From positions 809,001 through 873,000 of the forward strand of contig CM044874.1 of NCBI GenBank assembly GCA_024500155.1: 64,000 nucleotides of DNA, read 5' to 3'. Made by a program: the position numbers and the translations under genes. Under the pieces are notes generated by a model. The model worked only from the letters and a program-made list of their open reading frames with translations, was not told the origin of the DNA and made no database searches. Positions 46,727 through 59,416 of this stretch are shown one piece after another; position 1 is the first letter of the stretch, and each line of letters opens with the position of its first letter. The DNA comes from Chenopodium formosanum. Taxonomy: Eukaryota; Streptophyta; Magnoliopsida; Caryophyllales; Amaranthaceae.

Positions 46727-49700
46727 TTACGCACGAGTATTATACTGTCCTGTTCTTGTATCAATCATAATATCATCGCCGATATTTATGAACAACGGTA
46801 CATTAACAATAGCTCCAGTGTCAACTGTTGCTGGTTTGGTACTACCTACAATCAAATATCATCATGGAACTGTTAAGAAGAAAGAAACATTACCCTAAAC
46901 CTGGTATAAATACATAGCCATCTAATAGAACATTTGTTCTAGCTACAAAGTGCAATAGAATCTCAAACAAATAGTAGATTAAATAGAGTAATTTCAAGAA
47001 GAAATCAACCCACTTCTACGGTATTAACACATACCAATGACTTATTGCATGTAAACAGAAATCTGAGTATGTACAGAGAAATCCAAATACAAGCTACCAC
47101 CAGATCAACCCCCTCCCCCTCTCGGCCTCTCTCCTCCCAGATTATTAGTTAACTTGAAGAAATTGTGCGTATACCAATAAAATGTATTTTAAATACTTTG
47201 TATGAAGAGTTCACTGAAGTATATAGTATATACGCATCTACCCAGCTCCTAAGACTCAGAATCTATGACAAATAATTGCAGATGCAAGATAAGGGAATAG
47301 AGCATAGGTTTATAGCCAAATTCACAACGCTTAACAAGATCAGCTTAATTGCAGAAATAGTCTTAGCAACCAAATTGGAAAATACAACATGGTTGAAGGA
47401 TGATAAATAAAACCCCACATTACTTTCAAGCATTTCTGTCTCAATTGTGAACTTGAAAGGAAGCACAATGGGTGGGTTTAATTGGTATAGTGAGGATCAA
47501 AGGTAAATAAGAGCACATACCTTGAGCTGAATCACCCTTAATACCAGGTTCAGTATCAATAACAGTGAGCTTCACAATGAGGGGCAATTCAAGATCAATT
47601 GCCTGCAAGTAGTTCAAAAAACAATTCAGCTTTGCTGAACTAGAAGTGCCAATGATAAATGTGTCCTCAAATTTCCCCACATGAGGTACAGAAGGAGATG
47701 AAGAAAAAGAAGAATAAATTTTCTTTATACGGAATTTTTTTTTTTATAGATGAATACCAGAAATGCTTAATGAAAAAAAAAATGGAAGATGAAGGGTAAA
47801 CACATCATAGTAATAGAATCTTGATGTCTCCTATAAGTCATGACATAAATGACCAGAAGTGTCAAAAGCAACAACAGCAGTCATAATAAGTGGAGATAAT
47901 TACTTTTCCGTTCCAAAACTGCAGATTGCAGTCCATTCCCTCCTTCAGCCACTTGGTCTTATCACCAACATCTTTCTCACTGAGCCGGAATTCCTCATAT
48001 GTAGTCTGAAAATGTGTAAAATCATTTCTCAATTGCAACTTCTACATGTATAACACAACATACAATCATACCTTCAGAGTAGCATTCACAGTGAAGAACT
48101 AGCACATTAATTCTCAAAAGGAAATGTTTTGAATCTTTAAATAGAGTTCACATATTGTGATATTGACATCTGAAATTAAATTCTTAATCAACAACTGGCC
48201 TGATGGAAGATAGTGTGGATATTGTATAATTAGTTTGTTAAGAATAGCTTAAAGAGGAAGATAGTTGGTTAGTTATAAGAGAGAGGAAATAGTGGGGCAG
48301 AAAAATTATAAATGGAGAGTAGGTAGAGAGAAATGAAATCACTTTTAAATAGTTCAGTTATGTCAATTCATAATAGATTTATTGCTGGAACTAGGAAGGT
48401 GCTTTTAGGAAGAGAGTGCGTAAGTTCAATGTCAACTAGTTATACAAAATTCCAAGTGATTGAATTAAATTTTAGTGACTTAATATTGGCAATGGAAAAC
48501 TTGACAAGGTTTGGAACTTTGGATAATACTAAAATATTCTATACCGTATGTCATGTATTTAAAAACTTTAAGCTACATGCTCAGATCATATTCAATTGAA
48601 CATGAAGTAAAAAAAACTACTAGAAAAAATAAATAAACCCCCCACCCAACCTCTAAAACTATCAGTAACACCCTTTCTCACATTGACATGAAAATGAGAT
48701 TGAAAAGTTGAAATCACTGAATCAAAATATAGAGTATATGACAAAGAAACAGTCTTTTTATTATGATTAAGTAAAGCATGCACAGGCATAAGAAAGGTAA
48801 AGCATCAAAACAATGATGATCCAACACTGAAGCATGCATAGGAATCAAAGCATTTTATCTACTAAGGTAGCTAATCAAGAAGTATGGTGACCTACAGCCA
48901 TGTAAAAAACACTGCAAATTTCATAAATTACAGGGTAAGAAACATACGTTATCCATGAAGACATACATAGTTCCATCTTTGTATGTGAATTGCTTTGTTT
49001 CCTTGGATACATTTGCTTCAGGTATCTGTCAATTTCAATTTTATGTCCAACCAAGAAGCTTTAATTAGAAAAAATGAATTGATTACTGTTTACAATACTA
49101 ATGAGATGTTACTTTGACATGGCTACAAGTACAAGATCAAGATCAAAAGCTCATACAACACCACTCATCAAAGTGTGCTGGTAGAGTGGTAGGGACTTGG
49201 AAGGAGCATGTTTTCATTTCCCCCTTTCAAAGTCTGAATAAGTTACTTGTAATAATCTATTAATTGGGAATCTTGGGATTCTACCCATATGATGATCATA
49301 TAAGGATCCCCATATGAGTACATGTTTTCATCCTAATCATCCCCATTGAAGATAATTCTAAGAAGAAAGGGTACACATTTAGAACCCTTTCATCAGTCAT
49401 TTATATAACAAACAACATAAATAAGATGAGAAAGGTATTCCCCCCACCAATCTGATTCATTATGTCAAATTCACCTATCCCAAACCATGAAGAAAAGTTA
49501 CTGCTTCTGCCCCGTCACATAGAATAAGAAATGTGGGATAATACTGGTATAGTGGTATGTGAACGTCAAGTTGTCAAACCTGCACAAAATGCATGGCCAA
49601 TCATTATATCTACATCTATACAGTCCGTAAAGACTGAAGAGGACAATTTGTGACGCCTTAATAGCTTTTAAAATTGTCGTTTTAGGAAACGGGTTAGACC

Positions 49701-51597
49701 TTTAATTCTTGATCGCATGACAAAGCAGTGTTAATGCCCTCACTTCAAAGGATGAGAAAAGCTAAGGATAAAGAACAGATGTGCAGATACATAGCCATGA
49801 AAAACAATTGACCATCCAGAAAACATACCGTGACTCCAGCTCGAAAGGTCTTTTCAACTGTGTTACCCGTCACATAATTGCGCATTTTAGTCCTCACAAA
49901 AGCAGCCCCTTTTCCTGGTTTCACATGAAGAAACTCTACAAAATCCATGGAAAAATGTTTTCAGCCTCCCAGGTTAAAGAATTAATTTTTTTAACTACTA
50001 CGTGTCTACGTATGATTCTAGTCACCAAGCAATTGGAAGATTCAGCATCATAAATGCAAACCAGCTATCAAAAAGATTTACAGTACGTTTGGATAAAGAA
50101 AGGGGAAGGAAAAGAAGGGGAGGGAGGAGAAGAGGAGGGAGGAGAAAGAGAGGGGAGGGAAGAATGATGAGTTTTCCTTCCAAATCTCTCCATTGTTGGA
50201 GGGATCAATTTCCTACAATTTAATCCCTCCACTTCTCTTCCCTCCAACTCCCTTCCTTCCTCATTTGTTATCCAAATGAAGGATACGGGATACCCTACTT
50301 CTCCATTTCCCTTCCCTTCCTTTCCCTCCATTTTCTTCGATCCAAACACACCGTTAACCTGTAAACATTCACCTTACATTACATACTACATGCCTCCTCG
50401 GCTCCCCCCACAAGCTAATGATCATAAATCATCATACAAATTTACGATGTATTACATTAAATTTACTTTCCCTTCTCCCTCATTCTTGAAGGTATGGCCA
50501 CGGACCTCCTCCCCTCCCTGTCCGAAAATAATACCACAAAGTAATGATCATAAATCATCACACAAAGTTACGATGTATTACATATAATTCACTTTCCCTT
50601 CTCCCTCGTTCTTGAAGGTATGAAGGACGATGAAGGGAGGCAGTCCATCAGCTAAAATTGCCTAGTCTTTCTGGAGAGATAACAAAACAAACCAAACCCC
50701 GTCTTCACCACGCTCCATTGTCTATAATCTTCAATCACCAAACCAAATATCAAGGATGCACTTTTTTCATTTGGACATTAAAATTGAATTGATGATAACC
50801 ATTGGGAAGCTATATTAGAAATCAAAATCAAAAGAATTCATGTCTTTAACATTAAATCCCGTTTGAAAAGCTACTTATTGTGGGTGTCAACCATCTTAGT
50901 TGCAAAAGTCATGGCCTCATGGGGGTGGTAACTAATTAACTATGAGGTCTATGACCTCGGATCGAATCCCAACTACATATATCCCACAAAGGATAACACT
51001 TTGGCAAGTAGTTCTCATTGGGAAAGGGATAGCAGTAAAATTGAGCATTAGAGAGAAATACAGTCCAAAACCCCAATTTTTTGTAAAGCTATAAATCAAC
51101 AAAATTCAAGAAGGCTAAATTATCAACACAGTATTATTAAAAATACGTTTACATTCTCATTAATCCAAAATTATAAAAACTGAAAAGAAAAAAAAAATGA
51201 AAATTGAAGCAAAATTGAGGGATATAAAATACCTAAGACTTTCCAAGGAGCTCCATCCACCTCAATGCTAGTCCCCACTTTGATGTCATTACTGCTCAAA
51301 GCATAAATCTCTGCAAGAAAACACAAATAAATAAACAATTGACATAATTCCCATAAAAAATAATCAGAAATTCAAACTCAATACTTCAAAAATAGCAAAA
51401 ATTACTAGAAAAATAAAATAAAATAAAAAAAAAATAAAAAAAAAAAAAAAGATGAGAAATTTACTAGAGAATCTGGTGCGGCGGGGTAGTGCAACGGAGT
51501 GTTTAAGGCCATTGAAAGATGGGTTGGATGAAAAAGAAGCTGATGAAGAGCGAATTGAAGGGGAAAAAGATAGCTTGATGGTGGCTATTCCCGCCAT
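46727..51597 (-). CDS. EFP: elongation factor P, plastid-targeted
   Basis: Seven exons on the minus strand: 51597-51465, 51310-51233, 49935-49829, 49025-48948, 48005-47904, 47602-47521 and 46845-46727, giving 232 aa with consistent phases and GT-AG ends. The first exon is a Ser-rich transit peptide (MAGIATIKLSFSPSIRSSSA). Mature EF-P starts near IYALSSNDIKVGTSIEVDGA. Domain I carries FLHVKPGKGAAFVRTK, with the loop residue (PGKGAAF) that is modified in some bacteria. KWLKEGMDCNLQFWNGK and the C-terminal VDTGAIVNVPLFINIGDDIM match the remaining EF-P domains. EF-P binds between the P and E sites and relieves stalling at proline runs. Here it should serve plastid ribosomes, judging from the transit peptide and bacterial type. 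Intron 2 (1.3 kb) holds a MITE and a SINE-like repeat. Confidence 0.95.
50084..50354. mobile_element. MITE-like element in EF-P intron 2
   Basis: Begins ACGTTTGGATAAAGAAAGGG and ends TTCGATCCAAACACACCGTT, forming inverted ends around a purine-rich half and a pyrimidine-rich half (AGGGGAGGGAGG against CCCTTCCCTTCC) that could fold as one hairpin. The target duplication is not obvious. Confidence 0.55.
50905..51060 (+). repeat. tRNA-derived SINE-like segment
   Basis: GGGTGGTAACTAATTAAC (A-box side) is followed by CTATGACCTCGGATCGAATC, whose GGATCGAATCC fits a pol III B box. Amaranthaceae SINEs commonly carry such a head. It lies in EF-P intron 2. The tail and target duplication are not resolved. 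Confidence 0.4.
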
Positions 51598-52283
51598 TGT
51601 TGGTCTGAGAGTTGCAGAGAAATAGAAAGAGATAGAAAGGGGAGTGAGTTCAGTAGAGCCTTAGGCCATTTTTCAATTCATGATAAGGATTGTCAAAACT
51701 AAAGTGTTGGACTTTGTAATGCAATTCAATTGTTTTTGGCCTAGGACTAACCCATTGAGCCTATTCTTTGCTAGTGTCATGGCCTATGGCCTTCAATAAG
51801 ATAACTTGGTGAACCTCTTAGGCTATCTAGCCCATATACATTGTTCGTTTTCACTAATGAGGGTTTAGGGGCGTTTTGGGTCGTGACTTGTGTCATTGTC
51901 GAGTAGATACGCTTGTAGGTTGGCTAGACGCCTAGACCTCACCACTACTCCACGTTCTTGGGGAGTATCTTGCTTAACCGGGCTTTTTATTTTAATTGGA
52001 AAGGTATAGGGTACTAGTAATAATCTCCTATTTAAAGGAATATTACTAGAATATAAAAGCCTCCTTATCTCATGAAAAGACTAATAGATAATGAAAGATA
52101 CTGAAAATAAAATATATTACGTGGTACAATACACATAAACTAAAATCACGCATTCGTAGAGAAGCTAAAACGGGGAGGGCGGTGTTCTAACGAGGGGAGT
52201 ATAAATTTTTTTTTTCTTTTTGTACAATATCGATGCTTGACCCGTCTTATTAAGTGTAGTAATTTTGATAAAGAATTAAGTTA

Positions 52284-52462
52284 GGGCCTGTTCTCATACG
52301 TTTATTTTCAGTTCAGTTCAGCTCCTAATTTCCTTCTCTTATAAAATATTCATTTCAGTTTAGTTCAGCTCCTAATTTCCTTCTCTTATAAAATATTTAG
52401 TTCAGTTCAGCTTAGTTCAGTTCAGTTTAGTTTAGCTGATTTCAGTCTATTAGAACAGACCC
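52284..52462. mobile_element. Tourist-like MITE, copy 6, with duplicated core
   Basis: Ends GGGCCTGTTCTCATAC / AGAACAGACCC with TTA target duplications (52281-52283 and 52463-52465). The core CTCCTAATTTCCTTCTCTTA occurs twice in tandem, unlike the other copies. Confidence 0.85.
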
Positions 52463-53353
52463 TTATATTGAACTTTGTTGCGTTAAAATTATTTTGATCA
52501 TAATGTTGTTTTCACTCGTACATCTAGTTTAATCACCTTCTAAAAGTGTGTGACTTCGGGCATTTGCAGATATAAATAAATAAATAAATAAAAAACAAGT
52601 ATAGGGGCTAAAAAGTTCGCATAAAATAAGATTAGAATTGATAAGACATATTTGTTATATAAATTTTGATAAAGGTAATATAGTGATCGATAAGCTAAGA
52701 CAAGATAAGTGTTATTAAGTAAAATTCAAGTAAACAAAACATTATAGAGTAAACTAGTTTTTAGGCTCGGACGATGTCCCAAGCTATCACATTTTTTAAA
52801 CTACTCATCTATTATAGATAGGTGGAGTTGTCCCATTTGTCAAGATTCAAATCCTTATCTATGTACAAAGTATAATTTTGAAAAAAAATAACTTATAATA
52901 TGACAAATAGCTTAGAGGTTAATACTTTAGCTTTAAACCTTTAAGGTGAGGACGAATTCGAATCTTGTATAATCCATGTATTTTAAACACATGAAATATA
53001 TACTCAATTAGATAATAATAGTGTCATGTGACATCTTGACTTCTGTAAAAACGCTTTTAAAATTAATGGTATAGAGAAGATCGATGAGCCAATGGTTAAT
53101 AGTTTATTATTTGGTTGGCCTATAGAAATATGAAATGGAAAGTCTATTGACAAAATAAATATCTGGGAAGACTACTAAGAAAAGAATGATCTTTTATAAC
53201 TCCATTTCCTGTTTTTTTTTTTTTTTTTATCCCTTTCAGTACTGCTTATTATTTATTTTTTTTTTTCTCAATAAAACAATTATCATTGTTATTATAAGGA
53301 GGGGAAGCGGCAAGAGCATACTGGTTTTTAGTCAATGTTGGAATACAATCTAA

Positions 53354-53525
53354 GGGTCTGTTTTCTTACGTTGAAATTCAATTCAGTTCAGCTCAGTTCA
53401 GTTCAGTTCAGTTCAACTCCTAATTTCCTTCTCTTATAAAATATTCATTTCAGTTCAGTTCAGTTCAGTTCAGCTCAGCTCAGCTCAGTTCAGTTCAGCT
53501 GAGTTCAGTCAATGAGAACATGCCT
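53354..53525. mobile_element. Tourist-like MITE, copy 7
   Basis: Ends GGGTCTGTTTTCTTAC / GAGAACATGCCT, flanked by TAA (53351-53353 and 53526-53528). Long (TTCAG)n and (CTCAG)n arms. Confidence 0.82.
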
Positions 53526-53830
53526 TAAGTCCAAGTAGGGGGTAAAAAAAACTCAAATACATATACGCTCTTACTTAAGAAAAAAAATAATAATAAAAAA
53601 CATAGTAACTAAGGGGCTTTTTTCATGTGAAAAAAAAAAAATAAATATAAGCTAAGAAATACTAACTTATCATGTATCACATAAATTTTTTTTTCACCAA
53701 GTTACTCTTCTAATTGATATCTACTCTACCCTACACCACTAATCTTTATCACTACTTCCAAAATCCAAACTATTTAGGATCGGATAATGCAAAGCAGGAT
53801 TAGTAACATAATTGATCTCAAACTACCAAC

Positions 53831-54434
53831 TAGGGATGTCAATGGGGCGGGGCGGGGCGGGGCGGATGTTGGCCTTCTCATCCCCATCCCCATCCCCACG
53901 GCGGGTCCTATTTTCATCCTCATCCGCGCCCCACCGGGTACAACTCCAAAACCATCCCCGCCCCACCCTCCACTTCAATATCCATCCCCACCTAATCCCC
54001 ACCAAAGACCCGCCTAATCCCCACCCAAGATCCACCTAATATCTGTATCTCAAATACACAATCTTACATAATTAATACGAATTATAAAATAAAACATTCT
54101 ATACACATTTTTGTGTTATAATATAAGTGTCGTACAAAGTATTATAATTAATATTGTATTTCATGTAATTATTTTATAAATAGAATAAAAGTATGTAATT
54201 TTACTTTAAAAGATATATAGATGTGAGTATGAGGTGGGGATGGGGCGGGTACGAAGTGGGGCGAGTGGGGCGGGGCGGGGATGGGGCGGGTACAACTTAA
54301 AATCCACCCCCGCCCCATCACCCATGGCGGGTATGGTTTTTATCCTCATCCCCGCCCCACCACCCGCCAAACCGAGACCATTGGGGCGGGGATGGGGCGG
54401 GTCTCCTACTTGACCCGTCCCACTGACATCCCTA
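53831..54434. mobile_element. hAT-type MITE with GGGGCGGG repeats
   Basis: A 604-bp element, ends TAGGGATGTCAATGGGGCGG and CCCACTGACATCCCTA, with the 8-bp target duplication CTACCAAC (53823-53830 and 54435-54442). Each end carries tandem GGGGCGGGG/ATGGGGCGGG units and their complements, forming GC-rich hairpins, while the centre is AT-rich. Reading frames inside on both strands are repeat artefacts. Confidence 0.85.
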
Positions 54435-54442
54435 CTACCAAC

Positions 54443-56188
54443 CATGAATTAATCTTATTCCTTATCCATCTAATTAAAAAAAAAGGGTAACAAGTCACAA
54501 TCCATATTAGTAGACTAATCAATACAATAATTGCAAAATTGACAATTTGGGTAGCACAAAACATAGACAATTACAAGACAAGAATATAAATGCATCACAT
54601 CAATAACTAGTAAGGAATGTTGGTGGCCCACTGACCCGGCCCGCAATGCACGCTCAACTAAACTACTAACATCATCACTTCATTCTCATGACATCACTTT
54701 ATTTTATTTTATTTTATTTATTTATATTTTGGTGAAAATAACTTTATACTATTAATCTATTATGCATGTTCTTCATTTCAACGTGCATATTTTCATCACT
54801 TGATTCTCTCTCATCATGCCTCCATGGTGATGGCATCATCACTTCATTAGCATGAGTGCATGAAAAATGCATATGATCATCATTATCATATTTGATTTTA
54901 ATTTTAAATCACCCATTAATTTGGATACAATTTTTTAATTTTCCTTGCCATAATCATAATCTCATTCAATTCCCACTACTATAATAATAGGGTTTTAAAA
55001 TTTTGTATCATTGATTCATTATATCTTGTCACTTCTTTGGTTTCTTCATTGATTGAATTTTTATAAAGCTAAAGGTTTTATTTTAAAACAATAAAAATAA
55101 CATTACTAATTTTTCATTGATATTTTTACTTTCCATTTACACGTATTTCATTCAATTCAAATTTGCTTTTGCTAGCTTGTATAATGTATTTCTTCAACTC
55201 TCCCATATTCCTCCATATATCTAAATTTTCCAAATCAAATTAATACTCCGTAATAAAATATGACTTAGGGCCTGTTCTCTTACGTTGAAATTCAGTTCAG
55301 TTCAGCTCATAATTTCCTTCTCTTATAAAATATTCATTTCAGTTCAGTTCAGCTCAGTTTAGTTCAGTTCAGCTGATTTCAATCAATGAGAACATACCCT
55401 TATTATATATATTTACTTGTCTGAATACATATCCGTATAATACATGTCTGAATTTATTCGAACCTATCTTTCATCATCAATTTTTGATCAAAAAGCTTCT
55501 AGATCGTAAATTAACAATCATATAACTAATATATAAAGCTAAACTTTTAGCCAGGTCACGACGTTGCGATACTTGGCGTTCCAACTTTAGTGTCGCGCCA
55601 CATTGGAGCGATTTAAATAGATTTCATAAGATATAAAAAAAAAATTAGGATAAAATTTTAAGTTTAGAATTTTATTTTCAATAAAAGACCAATATTTCAG
55701 AGAAACAAATTGAATTATAATTTTATTCAAAAATATTATTAGATTATAATTCTAAAAAATTATCATATAAATTTAATTTTTTATGTCATAGTATTTTTTT
55801 TGGAGTGAAGGAATTAGTTTAAAGTGTAAAACATCTATTTATAATATATACTAATCTGTTAAAATAATATACTTCATAACTAATAGAATTTTATTACTAC
55901 GTAGACCTGTCAATTAGGGTTGAGTCATGAGTCATCCTAGATTGGGTCATCACTTTAGGTTACGAGTCAAGAAATGTTCAACCCTTGCCCAAAGTTTTGG
56001 GTTCGAGTCAACCCAACGAGCTTTGAACATTTATTTTGTTTAATTTATTATTTCTTTATTTATTTTGATGTATTAAATCGAACATTTCCACCAATATTAG
56101 TATTAGTCATTACATAGAACATGAATAATTGTTAAGTGCTAATTTTGTAACAAAAGCTAATTTATCTTTAAATTCAATAAACTAATTT
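54443..56188. other. gene-free AT-rich spacer
   Basis: Includes Tourist-like copy 8. No coding sequence or RNA gene seen in the remainder. Confidence 0.5.
55268..55399. mobile_element. Tourist-like MITE, copy 8
   Basis: Ends GGGCCTGTTCTCTTAC / GAGAACATACCC with TTA on both sides (55265-55267 and 55400-55402). The core is as in copy 1. Confidence 0.84.
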
Positions 56189-57455
56189 GAGTTAAGAGTA
56201 CATTTAGGTACTCAATTCTTCTAATTTTCACCTTTTAGGTACTCAATTTTATTTACTTTGCTTTTGGGTACTCAAAGTGATTTTCAGGTGAACTAACTGA
56301 CCACTAACTCATCACTAACCATACCTAATTAAAATATTATTATTTAAAAAAAAATCTTAAATTTGACTCAGAAAGTAGCCTTCATTGGGGCATGAACTTG
56401 GCCAAAAAATGCCATGAAACCACCTGCAAAAATTCACCATGTTTCCTTAAACAAAATTCATCCAAAAATGACATTCCCTGATTCAATTTCAATTATCAAA
56501 AAAAAAAAAAAAAAAAACAAAAACAACAACACTAGCTGTAACAGTATACCAGCAAAACAGAAGTTGTAACAGCAACAAGGTTTTCCCAGATTTTATGGAA
56601 AAAAAAAATCAAAATCAAAACAGTAGCTGCTGCTAGGTTTGAACACCCAAATAGGGAGCTACACCTTCTTCAACAGACTGCCTAACATTTTAGCTCCTCC
56701 CTGCTCCATTCTTCACTAAATAGAACACCCACCATATTTTGAAGTTAGGCACTTCAAATGCACAAGAAAAACACACACAACACCATCAATCACATATACA
56801 CAATTTCAATCAAACCTCCCCTGTTTTAATGCGCAAAACAGATCAACAAATCAAACCCTTGCGCAATTTAAACAACATGCATTCAACATTCAGCAACAAC
56901 ACTAGCTTAATCCAACAACAAACAACAACAAAGCAACAAATTTAACACAAAAAACACAACAATTCGACATCATCAATTTGTTCAAAAAAAACCCCAAAAA
57001 TTCGAAAACCCTAGGTTGCAAATAACATCAACAAATGGGCAAAAAATTCAAAATTTATATCAAATTATCAACATAATCCATGAGTAATTAAGCTTACCTC
57101 AAAAAAATGGCAGCTTTTGGTGTCGTTTTCCCCATAATCGAGCCAAACCTTGCTCGAGTTCAGCGACAATGACGCACCAGGTATTCCAGAAATGGAAAGA
57201 ATAAGGGAGGAAAAAGAAGAATAAAGAATAAGAAAGGGAAAAAAAATGCTGACCCGCGAATTTTTTTAATTGGGTGGGGCCCACTATTTCTTAACCAAGG
57301 TACTCAATTCTTTAACCATAGGTACTGAATTCTTCGGTTGATTTATTTTTTTTGGCCGGATATCTTAACTTAGTACCCAAAAGCAAAGTAAAAAAAATTA
57401 AATACCTAAACGGTGAAAAAAGAAAGAATTGAGTACCTGATTTTGTGCTTAACTC
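56189..57455. mobile_element. Mutator-like element with GGTACTCAATT subrepeats
   Basis: A 1267-bp element flanked by the perfect 9-bp duplication AACTAATTT (56180-56188 and 57456-57464). Inverted ends: GAGTTAAGAGTACATTTAGG on the left and, on the right, the complement of GAGTTAAGCACAAAATCAGG. Each end holds about three 29-31-bp subrepeats with the motif TTAGGTACTCAATT or TGGGTACTCAA. The interior has no transposase. Its open frames (56739-56945 and others) are Asn/Gln-rich with no domain. Confidence 0.87.
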
Positions 57456-57605
57456 AACTAATTTTGTATCAATGGTATATTTTAAAATTTGACATGTAGA
57501 TTAAAAATTTATGTTTAAATTCAATAACACAAAACTAGTTAAACTATAAAGACATTAAATTTTGTGGAATTTACTTGTTATAAGGTTAAATTTACATATA
57601 CTGTC

Positions 57606-57636
<31 letters not shown>

Positions 57637-58535
57637 TTAAGTTTACATGGAAAAGTGGCCATGTCTATATTTTTTTCTTATAGAAGACTGAAGGTCCAAA
57701 TTAAAAACGGGCTGCTCCGGGCCTCCGGCCCACAATCAGGTGCCAGGGAATAATTGCGCCGCAATATTTTAGTACTGTTATTGGATCTTTGTATATTACC
57801 TGTCCCATTATAATTTTATTTTCTAAGGTTTAAATATAAAAAATACACTTCTATTATAAAAAAATTTATAGAAGAAATTGATATCATATATATTATCATA
57901 TTCTGAAGATAATAAACAAGTTTGGTGGTTTCATTTTTCAGCTTCAGCGTGCGACTTGAGAAGAAAGCAAGGTAAGGAGTACTTGATTGCTTAGCCATTA
58001 ATTATTTATTTTATTCATTATTTTTATTTAATTTCTTGGTGGATTTATTCTTTAAATATATAATAAGTCTTAATCAATAACTTCCAATCATATCTTGCAA
58101 AATCTCATACGGATTTTATAATATTTGTCTAGGGTCAACCATATAATTATGCTTCAAGAATATTAGATAATAGATACATCATACATGTATTAACTTATAA
58201 CATAAGTTTTTTCAAAAATAAAATAAAAAGCTTATAACATACTCCGTAAGTTTTAAATATTTAATGTTTCTCATCACATTTTAACACAGAAAATACGCAC
58301 AACATATATAATAGAAATGAGGAAAAAAAAATAGAGTATGAAGTATTATATTTAGTTCAAAGTAGATAATAATTGGTGAATAACCTTTTGGCTATTATTA
58401 CTATAGATTAAAGTATTTTTATATGTAACTATTTATTCACATTATTTAGGAAACTTTTACCCAATATAATTATACTCAATTTATTAAAAAAAATATAACA
58501 ACTTCACTAAGCTAAGGACGAAAAAAAAGTCATAA

Positions 58536-58764
58536 GGGCCTTTTTTTTCAGCTTATTTTCACTTCATTTTAGTTTAGTTTAGTTCAGTTCAGTTCTAATA
58601 AGTTCAATTCAGTTTCAATAAGTTCAGTTCAGTTAGCTCCAATAAGTTCAGTTCAGTTCAGTTCTTATTTTAATTTCCTTCTCATATCAAATATTCAATT
58701 CAGTTCAGTTCAGTTAAGCTCCAATAAGTTCAATTCAGCTCAATTCAGTCAATTAGAACATGCC
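58536..58764. mobile_element. Tourist-like MITE, copy 9
   Basis: Starts GGGCCTTTTTTTTCAGC and ends TTAGAACATGCC, flanked by TAA (58533-58535 and 58765-58767). Arms are AAGTTCAGTTCAG repeats. It is longer than the other copies. Confidence 0.75.
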
Positions 58765-59237
58765 TAAGATGTTATGGCATACAACCTAAAAAATAGGAAA
58801 AGAGATGAAGCCAAGTGTGTCAAAACTAGAGTGTACATTCTATGGAGTTTTTACTTGTGAAATTATGTTGGAGTTTTTACTTGTGAAATTATGTGTGACA
58901 ACTTAAATTAACCAAAAATAGTACAGTATAAATTGAGACAGAGAGTAATTACATGACATCACATAATTAGAGGTTCTACAATCATAACTTCATAAGTATG
59001 TAAATATTTAAGTCCAACTTTAATTTTTTTTAAAAAAACTTGTGGTATATATGAGTGTCTCAAGAATACTATACTCTATATATTTTCACATGTTTAATTT
59101 AACGATCACTATTTGATTAATGACTTTCTAGGCATGTAGGACAAGTATTCATGCATTGTGTAATCCTTATACGAAGTATATATATTGCTTTGTGAACCAC
59201 GTAAATACTATACCGTTAGTTGTTTTTTGGTATACTA

Positions 59238-59416
59238 GGGCTTGTCCACATTTACTGAACTAAGCTGAATTGAACTGATTGGAGCTAAATTGAACCGAAC
59301 ATTTTATGAGAGAGAGAAATTAATTAGAAGTTGAACTGAACTGAAATGATTGGAGCTGAACTGAACTGATTGGAGCTGAACTAAACTAAACTGAAATTAA
59401 GTATATGTGAACAGGC
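59238..59416. mobile_element. Tourist-like MITE, copy 10 (eroded ends)
   Basis: Starts GGGCTTGTCCACAT and ends ATGTGAACAGGCT. Core AACATTTTATGAGAGAGAGA with CTGAA arms including GATTGGAGCTGAACTGAACT repeats. No intact target duplication. Confidence 0.65.

Larger units (their letters stand above)
51598..53830. other. promoter side of EF-P and gene-free spacer
   Basis: The first 150 bp is the EF-P leader and promoter. Beyond are two Tourist-like MITEs (annotated separately) and AT-rich spacer. A weak SINE-like A/B-box pair (CTTAGAGGTTAA, ATTCGAATC) lies at about 52911-52967. No genes seen. Confidence 0.5.

Noticed and set aside
50905..51000. tRNA gene
   Set aside because: Only pol III box-like motifs are present; no acceptor stem or cloverleaf can be drawn.
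53787..54490. Several Pro/Gly-rich open frames on both strands
   Set aside because: They overlap one another across the GGGGCGGG arrays of a hAT MITE and have no coding signature.
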